A stretch of DNA of 64,000 nucleotides. Origin: Sphingobacterium sp. UBA4616 (lineage in GTDB: Bacteria; Bacteroidota; Bacteroidia; Sphingobacteriales; Sphingobacteriaceae). The position numbers were made by a program, and so were the translations under genes. The notes under the pieces are model-generated. The model was not told where the DNA came from. It was given only the letters and a program-made list of their open reading frames with translations, and made no database searches. Positions 18,365 to 27,561 of the stretch are shown here, in pieces. Position 1 is the stretch's first letter. Each line of letters begins with the position of its first letter. The stretch spans positions 13,740 through 77,739 of the forward strand of contig DGIS01000025.1 in the NCBI GenBank assembly GCA_002386525.1. Direction: 5' to 3'.

Positions 18365-19030
18365 TTAACTAAAGGCATATTCATAATCAATGGAAAGCTC
18401 GTTATTCACTTCCCATATACCGGGTGTGTTCCACGCAATCCGTTCTGCCTCTTCTTTTTGATACCAGGAATTGACTTTACCTCTTAAGGTGACCGTGCTG
18501 CCTGATACCGTCACAAGGAGATTACTAGCGTCAATAGCACTTCTTTTCAATGCGTCTTCAATATCTTTTTTCTCAATAGTATTGCTCGTATCGGCTTTAA
18601 CCTTTATATTGTTCGTTACTCCTTTGATACCCATAAGATAAATTACAGCATTTCTGGCCGCTTCTCGTTGATAATTCCATTGTAGGGCACCATCCAATGT
18701 AACCCATCCATTTTCAATTTTTATTCCGATTTTGTCTTTTGGAACTAGCCAAGCAGCCCGCAAAGCTGCCAAAACCTCATTTGCGATTTCAGAATCAGTT
18801 TTTGCCCAGTTACTTGGAAATTGAACTTCAATATTTTCAATCAGTGCCCGCACGCCATGAACTCTCTTTGCAGCATTTTCAGCCTGTAGCTTTTTTGCAT
18901 AACTGTCCACATAACCAGCGAGAGAAACAACACCTTCATGAACCATAACAGTGATTTCTGCCAAATGCAACTGGGGCTCCCATTGGATTGCCCGCTCGAC
19001 ATCTTTTTGCAATTCTGCATCTGTTTTCAT
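18365..19030 (-). CDS. Three-BON-domain protein (first copy)
   Basis: The protein has 221 residues and no signal peptide that I can see. Three BON (bacterial OsmY and nodulation) domains follow one another at about 3-70, 78-146 and 150-217. Each has the pattern of a conserved helix, then VxLxGxVD-type strands (VVSLAGYVDS, WVTLDGALQW, TVTLRGKVNS). BON domains bind phospholipids or help envelope proteins withstand osmotic stress. The protein is about two-thirds identical to the second copy at 26735-27403, and a third, frameshifted copy lies at 31735-32066. A 29-bp repeat element sits 71-99 bp before the start and is shared by all three. The AraC gene ends 122 bp upstream. Confidence 0.92.
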   Translation of the reverse strand: MKTDAELQKDVERAIQWEPQLHLAEITVMVHEGVVSLAGYVDSYAKKLQAENAAKRVHGVRALIENIEVQFPSNWAKTDSEIANEVLAALRAAWLVPKDKIGIKIENGWVTLDGALQWNYQREAARNAVIYLMGIKGVTNNIKVKADTSNTIEKKDIEDALKRSAIDASNLLVTVSGSTVTLRGKVNSWYQKEEAERIAWNTPGIWEVNNELSIDYEYAFS

Positions 19031-19100
19031 CTGCTTAAATTTTAAGACGCAATTAAATTATTACTTCCTAATAAAGTTCTGATTAATAAAATAGTATAGG

Positions 19101-19129
19101 TTATACAATTCGAATGGATTGTTGTATAA
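19101..19129. promoter_or_regulatory. TTATACAA-N13-TTGTATAA element before first BON gene
   Basis: TTATACAA (19101-19108) and TTGTATAA (19122-19129) form an inverted repeat with a 21-bp centre-to-centre distance. It begins 71 bp upstream of the BON start codon. The same element at exactly the same distance precedes the other two BON copies, and a near match precedes the L,D-transpeptidase gene. The regulator is unknown. Confidence 0.7.
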
Positions 19130-19151
19130 TTGGTAGGTAGACTGAGTGACA

Positions 19152-19712
19152 TTAAAGATCTTCGAGATTTGTTCGCGTTCTTAATGGAAACTTTTTGAAA
19201 AATGTAGGTGTCAGCCCTGTGACCTGCTTAAACTGCTTGGAGAGATGGGATACACTTGAGTAATGCAGCTGATATGATATTTCCGTAAGGTTCAATTCGC
19301 CATAAAGGATCAATTCCTTAATTTTTTCTACTTTATGCAATATGATAAAATGTTCGATCGTGATCCCCTTTGTTTTGGAAAATATCTCGGCGAGATAATG
19401 ATAGTTTTTTTTTAGTCTCTCACTTAATAAAGTAGAAAAATTAACTTGCGGGAATTCTTTGGAGTAATGGATCATTTCGACAATAATACTGATTATCTTT
19501 TCGATCAATTCGGCTCTCTTGTCGTACAGCAATTCCAATCCCGATTGATGCAACGCTTCCTGGAGCTTTAGTTTGATATTTTTAGAAATAGGCTGTGCTA
19601 ATCTAACTTCGCCTAATTCGATTGATATATAGGCTATCCCCAATTTATCGAGTTCAGATTTTACCATCATTTTGCAACGGCGGCTCACCATATTTTGGAT
19701 GATTAATTTCAT
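19152..19712 (-). CDS. Short AraC-family regulator
   Basis: The protein has 186 residues. The C-terminal half (about 85-180) has an AraC helix-turn-helix with ELNLTEISYQLHYSSVSHLS, then KQFKQVTGLTPTFFKK, the family signature. The N-terminal half, with SRRCKMMVKSELDKLGI, has a compact region without the usual cupin; such short AraC proteins occur in Bacteroidota. It sits directly upstream of the first BON gene and probably regulates it. The tail NLEDL-stop of a duplicated copy of this gene survives at 32189-32206, the same distance upstream of the decayed BON copy, so this pair was duplicated as a unit. Confidence 0.85.
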   Translation of the reverse strand: MKLIIQNMVSRRCKMMVKSELDKLGIAYISIELGEVRLAQPISKNIKLKLQEALHQSGLELLYDKRAELIEKIISIIVEMIHYSKEFPQVNFSTLLSERLKKNYHYLAEIFSKTKGITIEHFIILHKVEKIKELILYGELNLTEISYQLHYSSVSHLSKQFKQVTGLTPTFFKKFPLRTRTNLEDL

Positions 19713-20000
19713 GTCGGTTGGTCCAATAGCACAAATAATAAATGGGCTAAGTTATCTATCACAAAAACAAAGTAGCTATATACTAAACATGTTTGCCTAA
19801 CAATTTGTTTTTAAATAATTATCAGACAAAGATTTACTAAATTTCGGTATCCTTAACCCTTATTTTAGGTTATTCCATAAAATCAAAAAATAGAGATCTT
19901 AAAATGAATAATATTTTTATATTTTCATTAAGTTCTCTGACCACTGCAGAGATGGCAAGCTTTGAACGATCAATAGAGAGGCATCGATGAGTTAAAGTCA

Positions 20001-20444
20001 TTATCTTGCATCATGTGATTCGAATCGCCCGGTCCCATGCTCGATGTTGATGCGAAATACAATTAGTGAATCATGAAACTGTGGATTTATTGCATGAGCA
20101 GGATTTCGTCCAGTCTCATTTGTATTAGGCATAATGCGCAAGATCAAGCCCTGCATAACCTGTTGTCGCTCCATACCCTTCAGCTCTTCAAAATTACCCC
20201 ACAAAATCACACTTTTCCACTTGAACATGCTATCAATTTCGTCAACCTGAAAACAAACTTGAGAGTTTGCGCGCAGCATTTCAATCTTTTTACCTTCGCC
20301 TGACTGAACATATATCGAATTATTCTGGTAAACATAGTTAACTGGGACAATGTAGGTTTCACCATTGACATGGCACCCTATACGACCAATAAACTGGTTC
20401 CCTAATAAGGTGATAATTTCTCTTTTACTCAATTCTCCTAACAT
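20001..20444 (-). CDS. Pyridoxamine-5'-phosphate-oxidase-like flavoprotein
   Basis: The start is ATG 20444 (147 residues); the upstream extension to 20480 adds 12 residues without family similarity. The protein is a small split-barrel flavin-binding domain of the nitroimidazole-resistance/PPOX-like type. Early residues read ELSKREIITLLGNQFIGRIG, followed by the strand TYIVPVNYVYQNNSIYVQS and later VCFQVDEIDSMFKWKSVILW, the typical FMN-contact region. It probably reduces or binds a flavin or F420-like cofactor; the substrate is unknown. PPOX proteins of this size are common in bacterial stress and dormancy sets. It is monocistronic. Confidence 0.85.
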   Translation of the reverse strand: MLGELSKREIITLLGNQFIGRIGCHVNGETYIVPVNYVYQNNSIYVQSGEGKKIEMLRANSQVCFQVDEIDSMFKWKSVILWGNFEELKGMERQQVMQGLILRIMPNTNETGRNPAHAINPQFHDSLIVFRINIEHGTGRFESHDAR

Positions 20445-20633
20445 GTTAGTAGTTATTAAATTATCATAAAATACGATCACACTCTTCCAATAAGATTATC
20501 AATTTCAAACGACGAGACAGATACGCCGCTATCACAATTCCCCATGCATCATGACTACCTGTATATTTTGGACGGCAAGGGACATTGCATACAACAAAGT
20601 GAATTTTAAGTGATTATAAGCAACTCCGGCAAA

Positions 20634-21544
20634 CTATGTGAGTGCAAATTGCTCATCTTTCACTAAAATTTTAACGGGTATTTCTAGTTCTGTTTGGATC
20701 TTTACACGCAATGCTTCCAATGCACATGGTTCGCCATGTACCAGCATGATCTGTTGAGGAGGAATTTTAGAAAGAGCATATAGATAAGTTCTTGCGCCCT
20801 GCCCACGGCAAAACTTGGAATAATAATGTTTCCGTGATTTTTAACCATAAGGTTGATCCAATGTTGCAGACTATCATACAAATCTGTGTTGTCGTGCAAT
20901 CTGTCTCCATAAGTAGACTCCATCACCAAAGAATCCGCTTCGGTAAAAAAGTCATGGATAGGCAGAATCTCACTACGGTTTCGTCTAATATCTCCTGAGA
21001 AGACAGTCGTTTTGTCAAAGCATGTAATTGCCACCGAACAGGCGCCAAGAATATGCCCGCAGGGCTTAAACTGACATTGAATGTGATCGCTTAGTTTGAT
21101 ATCGGTATTTTCCTTTACAATATAAAAATGCTCGAAAGCCCTTTCGGTATCATCCTGTGTATACAGGGGCTTTGCAGGATGATGTTTGGTATAATGATGT
21201 TGATTAGCCTTTTTCGCATCCTCTTCCTGTAATTTCGCACTATCAAGCAAGATTAACTTTGTCAGTTCCGCGGTAGGCTCCGTCATATAAATCCGGCCTT
21301 TAAACCCATTTTTCAAGAGTAGAGGGAGATAACCGCAATGATCAAGATGGGCATGGGTAAGAATGACCAGATCAATTTCTGCTATCGGGATATTTAAGGA
21401 TTCCCAATTCTGTTCGCGTAAGGATTTAATTCCTTGAAATAAGCCACAATCGACTAATATGGTGAGTTCGGTAGTTTTTAATAAATGCTTTGATCCGGTC
21501 ACTGTTCCGGTCCCTCCGAGAGATTTTATAAAAATAGTTTCCAT
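20634..21544 (-). pseudogene. MBL-fold (beta-CASP type) nuclease gene with internal deletion
   Basis: From ATG 21544 the frame gives a good metallo-beta-lactamase domain. The N-terminal GGTGTVTGSKHLL is followed by the zinc motif LTHAHLDHCGYLPLL, the later His in PCGHILGACSV and the Asp in VFSGDIRRN. The sequence runs to SFAVGRAQELIYMLFLK and then shifts frame. The adjacent frame continues with IPPQQIMLVHGEPCALEALR and ends EQFALT at 20634, the normal C-terminal RNA-specificity region. Full-length proteins are about 450-470 residues; here roughly 150 residues of the beta-CASP middle are missing and the ends are out of frame, so the protein cannot be functional. Family members are RNA endo- or exonucleases of the CPSF/RNase J type. 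Confidence 0.85.
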
Positions 21545-21644
21545 CTTGATCTTTTTAATGAAACCCATGTGCATCCGGCAATCTATTTTTTAAAGAAAAC
21601 TCTTAAATGCACACCTGCACGTTATGAATATCACCTCGTCTTAT

Positions 21645-22072
21645 TCATCGGATTTTGATGTCTTTTATCTCCTGTTCCTCCGCATTAGTTTTATTAATGG
21701 TAATGTTTAGCAATCCGTCTTTATAAGTGGCTTTTATGCGATCCAGGGTAACATTATCTGGTAAGCGGAAGCTACGGGAGAATGAATTGGCGAAGAATTC
21801 TTTCCTTACATAATTTTCGTTTTCTTCTTTCTTCTCAACATTGTGCTCCGCACTAATGATCAGTGACCGATCCTCGACTGCCACCCTAAAATCTCTTTTT
21901 TTAAATCCGGGGGCTGAAACTCTTAGTTTATAAACACCACTCTTTTCAATGATATTTATCGTTGGTTCCATTTTTTCCAGTGCATCGGTAAGTTCGTTTT
22001 TACCCCAAAAATCTTCTATCTGCGATACAAGTGAAGACTGAACTGGTTGATCGGGGTTTCTGTGGTTTTCAT
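21645..22072 (-). CDS. Hsp20/alpha-crystallin small heat-shock protein (frameshifted N-terminus)
   Basis: The alpha-crystallin domain is complete from ATG 21971 (108 residues): VYKLRVSAPGFKKRDFRVAV, the sheet ending LIISAEH, and the final GLLNITINK. The normal N-terminus is upstream in another frame. ATG 22072 opens MKTTET and is 101 bp from the inner ATG, so one base is missing. Inserting one A after the sixth codon would give a continuous 142-residue protein, with QIEDFWGKNELTDALEK before MEP, a usual Hsp20 length. As written, only the shorter form can be made, without the N-terminal arm that assembles chaperone oligomers. It binds unfolded proteins under heat or other stress. Confidence 0.85.
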
Positions 22073-22127
22073 AATGAATTTGTTTTTATGGTTTGATACT
22101 TTAAAGTTAGATCTATAAAAATTTTCA

Positions 22128-22167
22128 GATCATGATCACTGTTATCTTTTACGATGATCATGATCAC
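22128..22167. promoter_or_regulatory. Tandem GATCATGATCAC upstream of hsp20
   Basis: GATCATGATCAC occurs at 22128-22139 and again at 22156-22167, 28 bp apart; its core is the palindrome TGATCATGATCA. It lies 56-95 bp before the hsp20 ATG 22072 and might be a regulator site. No other copies were noticed in the window. Confidence 0.45.
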
Positions 22168-22241
22168 TTTTGACTAAGTAGTAATCTCTTTATTTTAAAC
22201 ACATCCAGCATGAGCAGCAACGCCATGCTGTCCTGATTCCG

Positions 22242-23621
22242 TTATCTATTTTGATTAAACTTGTCTTCCAGTGCGCTGTCTAACTTATAAATATCGGCGT
22301 ACAAAGCAGGCTTCCCGTTTTTTATAAGACAGGTCAGATAAGTTATTATAATCGGCACCGGCTGTTTCAGCACGAAATCCTTCTTTTCGTAAGATAGTAC
22401 TGCATTTTCCAGCTCTGAAATTTTGTATTCTGAGCCATCAAATGATAATAGCATAGCGGCGAGGCGATCTGCATTTTCCACACGTACACAGCCATGACTG
22501 AGCGCCCTTTTCCCGCGATCAAAAAACTGTTTCTGAGGGGTATCATGAAGGTATACCCCATAGGGATTCTGAAATCTAAATACGACAGCACCCAATGCGT
22601 TGTCATGACCCGAGGATTGCCTTACACTATAGCCATAAGGACTGTTGTTGATCTGTCTCAATTTTGATGCATTCACGGTGACTTTATTGCCCGATCGGTC
22701 ATAGATCGAGTAATTATGATCAGCTAGGTAGCTCTTATCTTTCAAAATTTCCGGTAGCATTTCTTTACGGAAAATACTTTGGGGAACCCACCAGTCGGGT
22801 GCCGTTGAAAAATAACTGATTTCACTTTCCAAAACGGGCGTTTTTGTTGTTGGCTTTCCTACTACAACCTTAAAGTCCGACATCTCGTCCCCCTGATGAA
22901 GCTCCAGTGTGTACGAAGGAATATTTACCATAATATAGTTGGCACTTTGCGTGTTGATCCATCTCAGGCGTTCCATATTAATGATGATCTTGCCTCTTTC
23001 ACTTTGAGAAGTGATACTATTATTTACCGTATAGGAACTGTCCAGATAGACCTGAAGATCACTATAAGCTTTGATCTTTGGTTGAGCCTTAAGTATTGCT
23101 CCCTGGAAATCCGTGTGCATTCGTGCTGCCGACAATATCTCATCCGCACAAAATCCATTGATCCTACTGGTATCAATGCGCGACTTATGATATAATGGAT
23201 TATACTTTCCGAAGTGAAGATCGTTAATAAAGGTAATAAGGCCATCTGTCAGCAGCATATCAAACTGGGTTCTTTCCGTCTGATTCTTTACAGAGGGAAA
23301 ATCCCGCCATTGTTTTAATTTTTCAAAAGAAAGGATTTCTGGATGGTAATCAGAAGGCGAAAGCCCAAAATGGTTGGCGCGCGCCAACAATAAAAGCGCT
23401 ATTTCCGATTGATCCTGTCTTTGCCGACTATCTGTCCAATGATAGCCTGAATAATTGTCGGTATAGAACCTGAAAACTGATTTTGGATAATTCAGCCTGG
23501 ATAGATATGTATTGTCCTTGAGCGCTACTGTAATTGCAGTATCTATCTTCACATTCTGTGCGTGGATCGCTGTGCAAAGAATAAAGAAAAAACCAACTAG
23601 AAAATACTTGAGCGCTTTCAT
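22242..23621 (-). CDS. L,D-transpeptidase (YkuD, YcbB type)
   Basis: The start is ATG 23621 (459 residues), where a signal peptide of about 21 residues begins (MKALKYFLVGFFFILC to AIHAQ). Residues up to about 200 form the helical region with LARANHFGLSPSDYHPEILS, as in YcbB-type proteins. The YkuD catalytic domain follows at about 230-400: MVNIPSYTLELHQGD, GVYLHDTP, and the nucleophile motif SHGCVRVEN with Cys preceded by His-Gly. It cross-links peptidoglycan by 3-3 bonds in the periplasm, which toughens the wall under stress. A near match to the BON element lies 127-155 bp upstream. Confidence 0.92.
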   Translation of the reverse strand: MKALKYFLVGFFFILCTAIHAQNVKIDTAITVALKDNTYLSRLNYPKSVFRFYTDNYSGYHWTDSRQRQDQSEIALLLLARANHFGLSPSDYHPEILSFEKLKQWRDFPSVKNQTERTQFDMLLTDGLITFINDLHFGKYNPLYHKSRIDTSRINGFCADEILSAARMHTDFQGAILKAQPKIKAYSDLQVYLDSSYTVNNSITSQSERGKIIINMERLRWINTQSANYIMVNIPSYTLELHQGDEMSDFKVVVGKPTTKTPVLESEISYFSTAPDWWVPQSIFRKEMLPEILKDKSYLADHNYSIYDRSGNKVTVNASKLRQINNSPYGYSVRQSSGHDNALGAVVFRFQNPYGVYLHDTPQKQFFDRGKRALSHGCVRVENADRLAAMLLSFDGSEYKISELENAVLSYEKKDFVLKQPVPIIITYLTCLIKNGKPALYADIYKLDSALEDKFNQNR

Positions 23622-23747
23622 GATATCTAATTTGTTTAAAATTTCGATATCCATCCATACCTCTACCTGCATTTATCTTCGGATGGATAAACCTTCGAAG
23701 TGACCAACTTAATACAAACAAAGTTCTTATTTATAAATCACTATAGA

Positions 23748-23776
23748 TTGTATAATATTATCTAATTTTTATATAA
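23748..23776. promoter_or_regulatory. TTGTATAA-N13-TTATATAA element before L,D-transpeptidase
   Basis: TTGTATAA (23748-23755) and TTATATAA (23769-23776, one mismatch) keep the 21-bp spacing of the BON-gene elements. The element lies 127-155 bp before the ldt ATG and 226-254 bp before the divergent P-ATPase gene, so it could serve either. Confidence 0.5.
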
Positions 23777-23830
23777 TTGGTAGTAATTGAACGGTACTAA
23801 GCAGAATAGATTGCGACGTAACAACTTGTT

Positions 23831-23900
23831 TTCAAGTCCGGTAGATAACGTGGCACACTCTCAAAAAAAATGATTAGCTTTATTTAAATTTACTTACTAG
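23831..23900. repeat. Leader repeat copy 1, upstream of P-type ATPase
   Basis: This 70-bp stretch beginning TTCAAGTCCGGTAGATAA aligns with 28459-28528 (TTCAAGTTCGGTAGATAA and so on) at about three quarters identity. Both precede plus-strand genes, mgtA here and pfkB at 28583. It looks like a duplicated promoter-leader segment. Confidence 0.65.
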
Positions 23901-24001
23901 CTCGATTCTAAAATAAGATGAATTAGCCGCTGAAATATCAAGTCCTTCGTTCCAGATCTTGCAATATGATTATCGAACGTTTTTTAATAAACGTATTTTC
24001 T

Positions 24002-26539
24002 ATGAAATTTCCGAATACAATATCTGGTATCAGTAATTTTTGGTCAACCCCAACAGATGACCTGCTAAACCAGCTGGAAACAACTCCGGAAGGTCTAAAG
24101 GAGCAAGACGTCTTAATGAGAAGGAAAAAATATGGTGTCAATTCCTTTAAATCTACAGGGAAACAAAGTACTGTATTGCTCTTTCTAAATCAATTTAAAA
24201 GCCCCATAACGGTGATATTACTGATTGCCGCAGCCTTGTCTTTTTATCTGGCAGACCGAACAGATGCGCTCATTATATTTGCTATCGTCTGTTTCAGCAG
24301 TGCACTAGGCTTTTGGCAGGAAAGAGCTGCGGGCAATGCCGTAGCCCAATTATTGGCCTTGGTGCGTATAACAACAACCGTACGCCGAGACGGCAAAAGT
24401 ATTGAGCTACCCATTGAGGAAATCGTGCCGGGTGATATCGTGTCGCTTCGGGCAGGCGATGTGATACCAGGTGACGCTGCTATACTGACATCAAATGAGC
24501 TTTTTATAGATGAGGCCGCTTTTACAGGGGAGACATTTCCGGCGGAGAAACAAGCGGGTGTTTTACCCGCGGACACAGCGCTTGCGAAACGGAGCAATGC
24601 CGTATTTATGGGCAGTCATGTGATCAGTGGAACGGCGACAATACTTATTGTCGGAACAGGTATTCATACCGAGTTTGGTCATATAAGTCAACGTCTCCAA
24701 AATCGCATTCCAGAGACGGAGTTTGAAGCTGGTATACGGCATTTTGGCTATCTTCTGATGCAGATAACCCTGGTCATGGTTATCTTGATCTTCGGGGTCA
24801 ATGTATCGCTGCATAAACCTGTACTGGATTCCCTCCTGTTTACGCTAGCCATAGCCGTGGGCCTGACACCCCAATTACTTCCGGCCATTATTACGGTAAA
24901 TCTCTCGCAGGGCGCCCGTAGAATGGCACAAAAAAAGGTTATTGTCAAAAGGCTCAATTCGATAGAAAATTTTGGATGTATTGATATTCTATGCTCTGAC
25001 AAAACAGGGACATTGACTGAGGGAAATGTAAAAGTCAATCAGGGCCTTGATATTCATGGAACTGAAAATACCAATGTATTATCGCTGGCCAAAACCAATG
25101 CATGCCTGCAACAAGGATTCCGAAATCCCATTGATGAAGCCATATCGGCTCTCGAACTAAAGGACTATACCGAAAGACAGCGCCTAGATGAAATCCCCTA
25201 TGATTTTATCCGAAAACGCTTAACACTATTGGTTTCCGGAGATGATGGGCCGCTTATGGTCACCAAGGGCGCTGTGGATCAGGTAACACAGATCTGCAGC
25301 CAGGTTGAGGATGTAGCGGGAAAACTTTCTCCAATGGCGGCATCAGAAAGCCAAATCCAACAGACCTATAAAGATCTCAGCGCGAAGGGTTACAGAACCT
25401 TAGGTGTCGCCTATAGAAAATGGGCTAATAATGGGCCTATTCATAAAAACGATGAAAAAGATATGATATTCGCAGGTTTTATCACCCTGTTTGATCCGCC
25501 GAAAGAGGGAATAGCTGAAACGATAAAGTCATTAAATAAACTCGGTATCCAGTTAAAAGTTATTACTGGAGACAATGCCCTTATCGCCCAGAATATGGGC
25601 ATCCAGATCGGTATGAAAGAGGTTGTGATCATCACGGGACCACAACTCGCAAAAATGAGTGAGAACGCCCTTTTACATCAGGTACTAAGGACAGATATCT
25701 TTGCCGAGGTAGAGCCCAATCACAAAGAGCGAATTATTCTTGCTTTGAAAAAGGCCGGCAAAGTACTTGGATATATGGGCGATGGTATCAATGACGCTTC
25801 TGCGCTCCATGCTGCTGATGTCGGTATATCGGTGAATACAGCAGTTGATGTCGCTAAAGAAGCGGCAGATATCGTCTTGCTTAGCCAAGATCTGAATGTA
25901 CTTATTGAGGGGATCAAAGAGGGGCGCCGGACTTTTGCCAATACGCAGAAATATATTTTTATGGCTACTAGTGCCAATTTCGGAAATATGTTCAGTATGG
26001 CGGGAGCATCTATCTTTCTTTCATTTTTGCCTTTATTGCCCAAACAGATCTTACTCACCAATTTATTGACAGACCTACCATCAATGGCTATAGCTACAGA
26101 TACTGTCGATGTAGAATGGACTCAAAAACCTCGCAAATGGGATATCGGTTTCATTAAACGTTTTATGTTTTTCTTTGGGATATTGAGCTCTATATTTGAT
26201 TATATTACTTTTGCTGTATTATTGTTTTACTTTCATGCGACGGAAAAAGAGTTTCAAACGGGCTGGTTCATTGAATCTGTCGTTTCTGCTACCCTCATCG
26301 TTCTGGTCGTCCGCACACGGCAGTCATTTATTATAAGCAGGCCCGGAAAATACTTGCTTTTGGCGACGCTGTTTATCGCTGTCTTGGCATTATTCCTTCC
26401 CATTCTTCCTTTTGCTGCAACAATGTTTGGTTTTATTATACTACCACTTAGAATCTATTTAGCGATGCTTGGTATTGTAGTCATATATATATTATCGGCA
26501 GAGCTGATGAAACGTTGGTTTTATAAACATTTCGCCTGA
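24002..26539 (+). CDS. mgtA: P-type ATPase, Mg2+-transporting (MgtA type)
   Basis: From ATG 24002 the pump has 845 residues; an upstream start at 23966 adds 12 residues. The actuator motif is TGET near residue 175. The phosphorylation site is DKTGT, with the Asp at about 333. The nucleotide and hinge region includes KGAVDQV and GDGINDAS near 593. About ten hydrophobic segments are present, four before and six after the cytoplasmic domain. The motif ERAAGNAVAQLLALVRITTTV and the overall layout fit the Mg2+-importing P3B group. The gene symbol is given by family only; the transported ion is not proved. It carries the leader repeat at 23831-23900. The second BON gene follows 195 bp downstream. 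Confidence 0.88.
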   Translation: MKFPNTISGISNFWSTPTDDLLNQLETTPEGLKEQDVLMRRKKYGVNSFKSTGKQSTVLLFLNQFKSPITVILLIAAALSFYLADRTDALIIFAIVCFSSALGFWQERAAGNAVAQLLALVRITTTVRRDGKSIELPIEEIVPGDIVSLRAGDVIPGDAAILTSNELFIDEAAFTGETFPAEKQAGVLPADTALAKRSNAVFMGSHVISGTATILIVGTGIHTEFGHISQRLQNRIPETEFEAGIRHFGYLLMQITLVMVILIFGVNVSLHKPVLDSLLFTLAIAVGLTPQLLPAIITVNLSQGARRMAQKKVIVKRLNSIENFGCIDILCSDKTGTLTEGNVKVNQGLDIHGTENTNVLSLAKTNACLQQGFRNPIDEAISALELKDYTERQRLDEIPYDFIRKRLTLLVSGDDGPLMVTKGAVDQVTQICSQVEDVAGKLSPMAASESQIQQTYKDLSAKGYRTLGVAYRKWANNGPIHKNDEKDMIFAGFITLFDPPKEGIAETIKSLNKLGIQLKVITGDNALIAQNMGIQIGMKEVVIITGPQLAKMSENALLHQVLRTDIFAEVEPNHKERIILALKKAGKVLGYMGDGINDASALHAADVGISVNTAVDVAKEAADIVLLSQDLNVLIEGIKEGRRTFANTQKYIFMATSANFGNMFSMAGASIFLSFLPLLPKQILLTNLLTDLPSMAIATDTVDVEWTQKPRKWDIGFIKRFMFFFGILSSIFDYITFAVLLFYFHATEKEFQTGWFIESVVSATLIVLVVRTRQSFIISRPGKYLLLATLFIAVLALFLPILPFAATMFGFIILPLRIYLAMLGIVVIYILSAELMKRWFYKHFA

Positions 26540-26635
26540 TTAAACTAGTATATCGCTTTCCTTTTTTAGCTATTTTTTTGATGGTTATCGCCCAATTCAG
26601 TTCATGTTAAAAAGAAATGAAAAAATTACTACTAA

Positions 26636-26664
26636 TTATACAAAAGAAAACGCTCATTATACAA
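26636..26664. promoter_or_regulatory. TTATACAA-N13-TTATACAA element before second BON gene
   Basis: Two TTATACAA half-sites at 26636-26643 and 26657-26664 are direct repeats here, not inverted, with the same 21-bp period. The element ends 71 bp and starts 99 bp before ATG 26735, exactly as in the other BON copies. Confidence 0.7.
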
Positions 26665-26734
26665 CATACATAACACTGAAAACAAGAACTTTACACTGGA
26701 TCAATAATAACATTGTTCCTAAAAATTAAACCAG

Positions 26735-27403
26735 ATGAAGACGAATGAAGAATTGCAAAAAGACGTACAAAAGGCAATACAATGGGAGCCTTTATTGCAC
26801 GCTGCGGAAATCGGTGTTACAGCAAAAAATGGCGTTGTTTCCCTGACAGGAATTGTAGATAATTACTCAAAAAAGCTGGAGGCTGAAAATGCGGCAAAGA
26901 AAGTTATTGGCGTAAAAGCCCTTGTAGAAAATATTGATGTGAGATTTCCGAATAATTGGTCAAAGACTGATGAGGAAGTGGCAGACGAAGTGCTCAGCGC
27001 CTTAAAAGATAATTGGTCGGTACCGAAGGACAAGGTCACTGTCAAACTTGAAGACGGCTGGGTTACTTTGGAAGGTGAGTTGCCCTGGGATTACCAGCGT
27101 AAAGGAGCCCAAATAGCAGCAAGCCATCTAACTGGCGTGAAAGGCGTGACGAACAACATAACGGTCAAATCAGATATCCATAATGCCATAGAGAAAAAAG
27201 ATATTGAACAGGCCTTAAACAGAAGTTCTATTGATGACAGCGATATCAAAGTTTCAGTATCAGGGACAACAGTGACATTGGACGGGACTGCCAATTCGTG
27301 GTATCAGAAAGATGAAGCTGGAGATATCGCCTGGAAAACACCAGGGATCTGGCATGTCAAAAATAATCTGGTCGTTGACAATTATTCCAGTTTAGAAGAA
27401 TAA
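26735..27403 (+). CDS. Three-BON-domain protein (second copy)
   Basis: The protein has 222 residues, with the same length and order of three BON domains as the copy at 18365-19030. It has no obvious signal peptide. Strand motifs are GVVSLTGIVDNY, WVTLEGELPWDYQ and TVTLDGTANSWY, and the C-terminus ends DNYSSLEE. The first 60 residues, with KTNEELQKDVQKAIQWEP, are nearly the same as in the paralogue. It probably binds membranes or envelope polymers under osmotic or other stress. It lies between mgtA and a decayed SDR gene and carries the shared 29-bp element. No second gene is coupled to it. Confidence 0.92.
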   Translation: MKTNEELQKDVQKAIQWEPLLHAAEIGVTAKNGVVSLTGIVDNYSKKLEAENAAKKVIGVKALVENIDVRFPNNWSKTDEEVADEVLSALKDNWSVPKDKVTVKLEDGWVTLEGELPWDYQRKGAQIAASHLTGVKGVTNNITVKSDIHNAIEKKDIEQALNRSSIDDSDIKVSVSGTTVTLDGTANSWYQKDEAGDIAWKTPGIWHVKNNLVVDNYSSLEE

Positions 27404-27561
27404 GAAAACTTTAGATTCTAAGCCCTATCAGAAATATCAAAATTAAACGCAATAACTGCATTCAAGTTTCCCTTGACACCATTATAATAGGACCATATAC
27501 GTAATTTTGATGTTTAAGCAAATCTGATCGTTAGTATAAAATTCACAAACAAGATAAAACA

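Noticed and set aside
24244..26061. Minus-strand frames of 60-117 residues inside the P-type ATPase gene
   Set aside because: They are antisense to a long, strongly conserved gene and are shadows.
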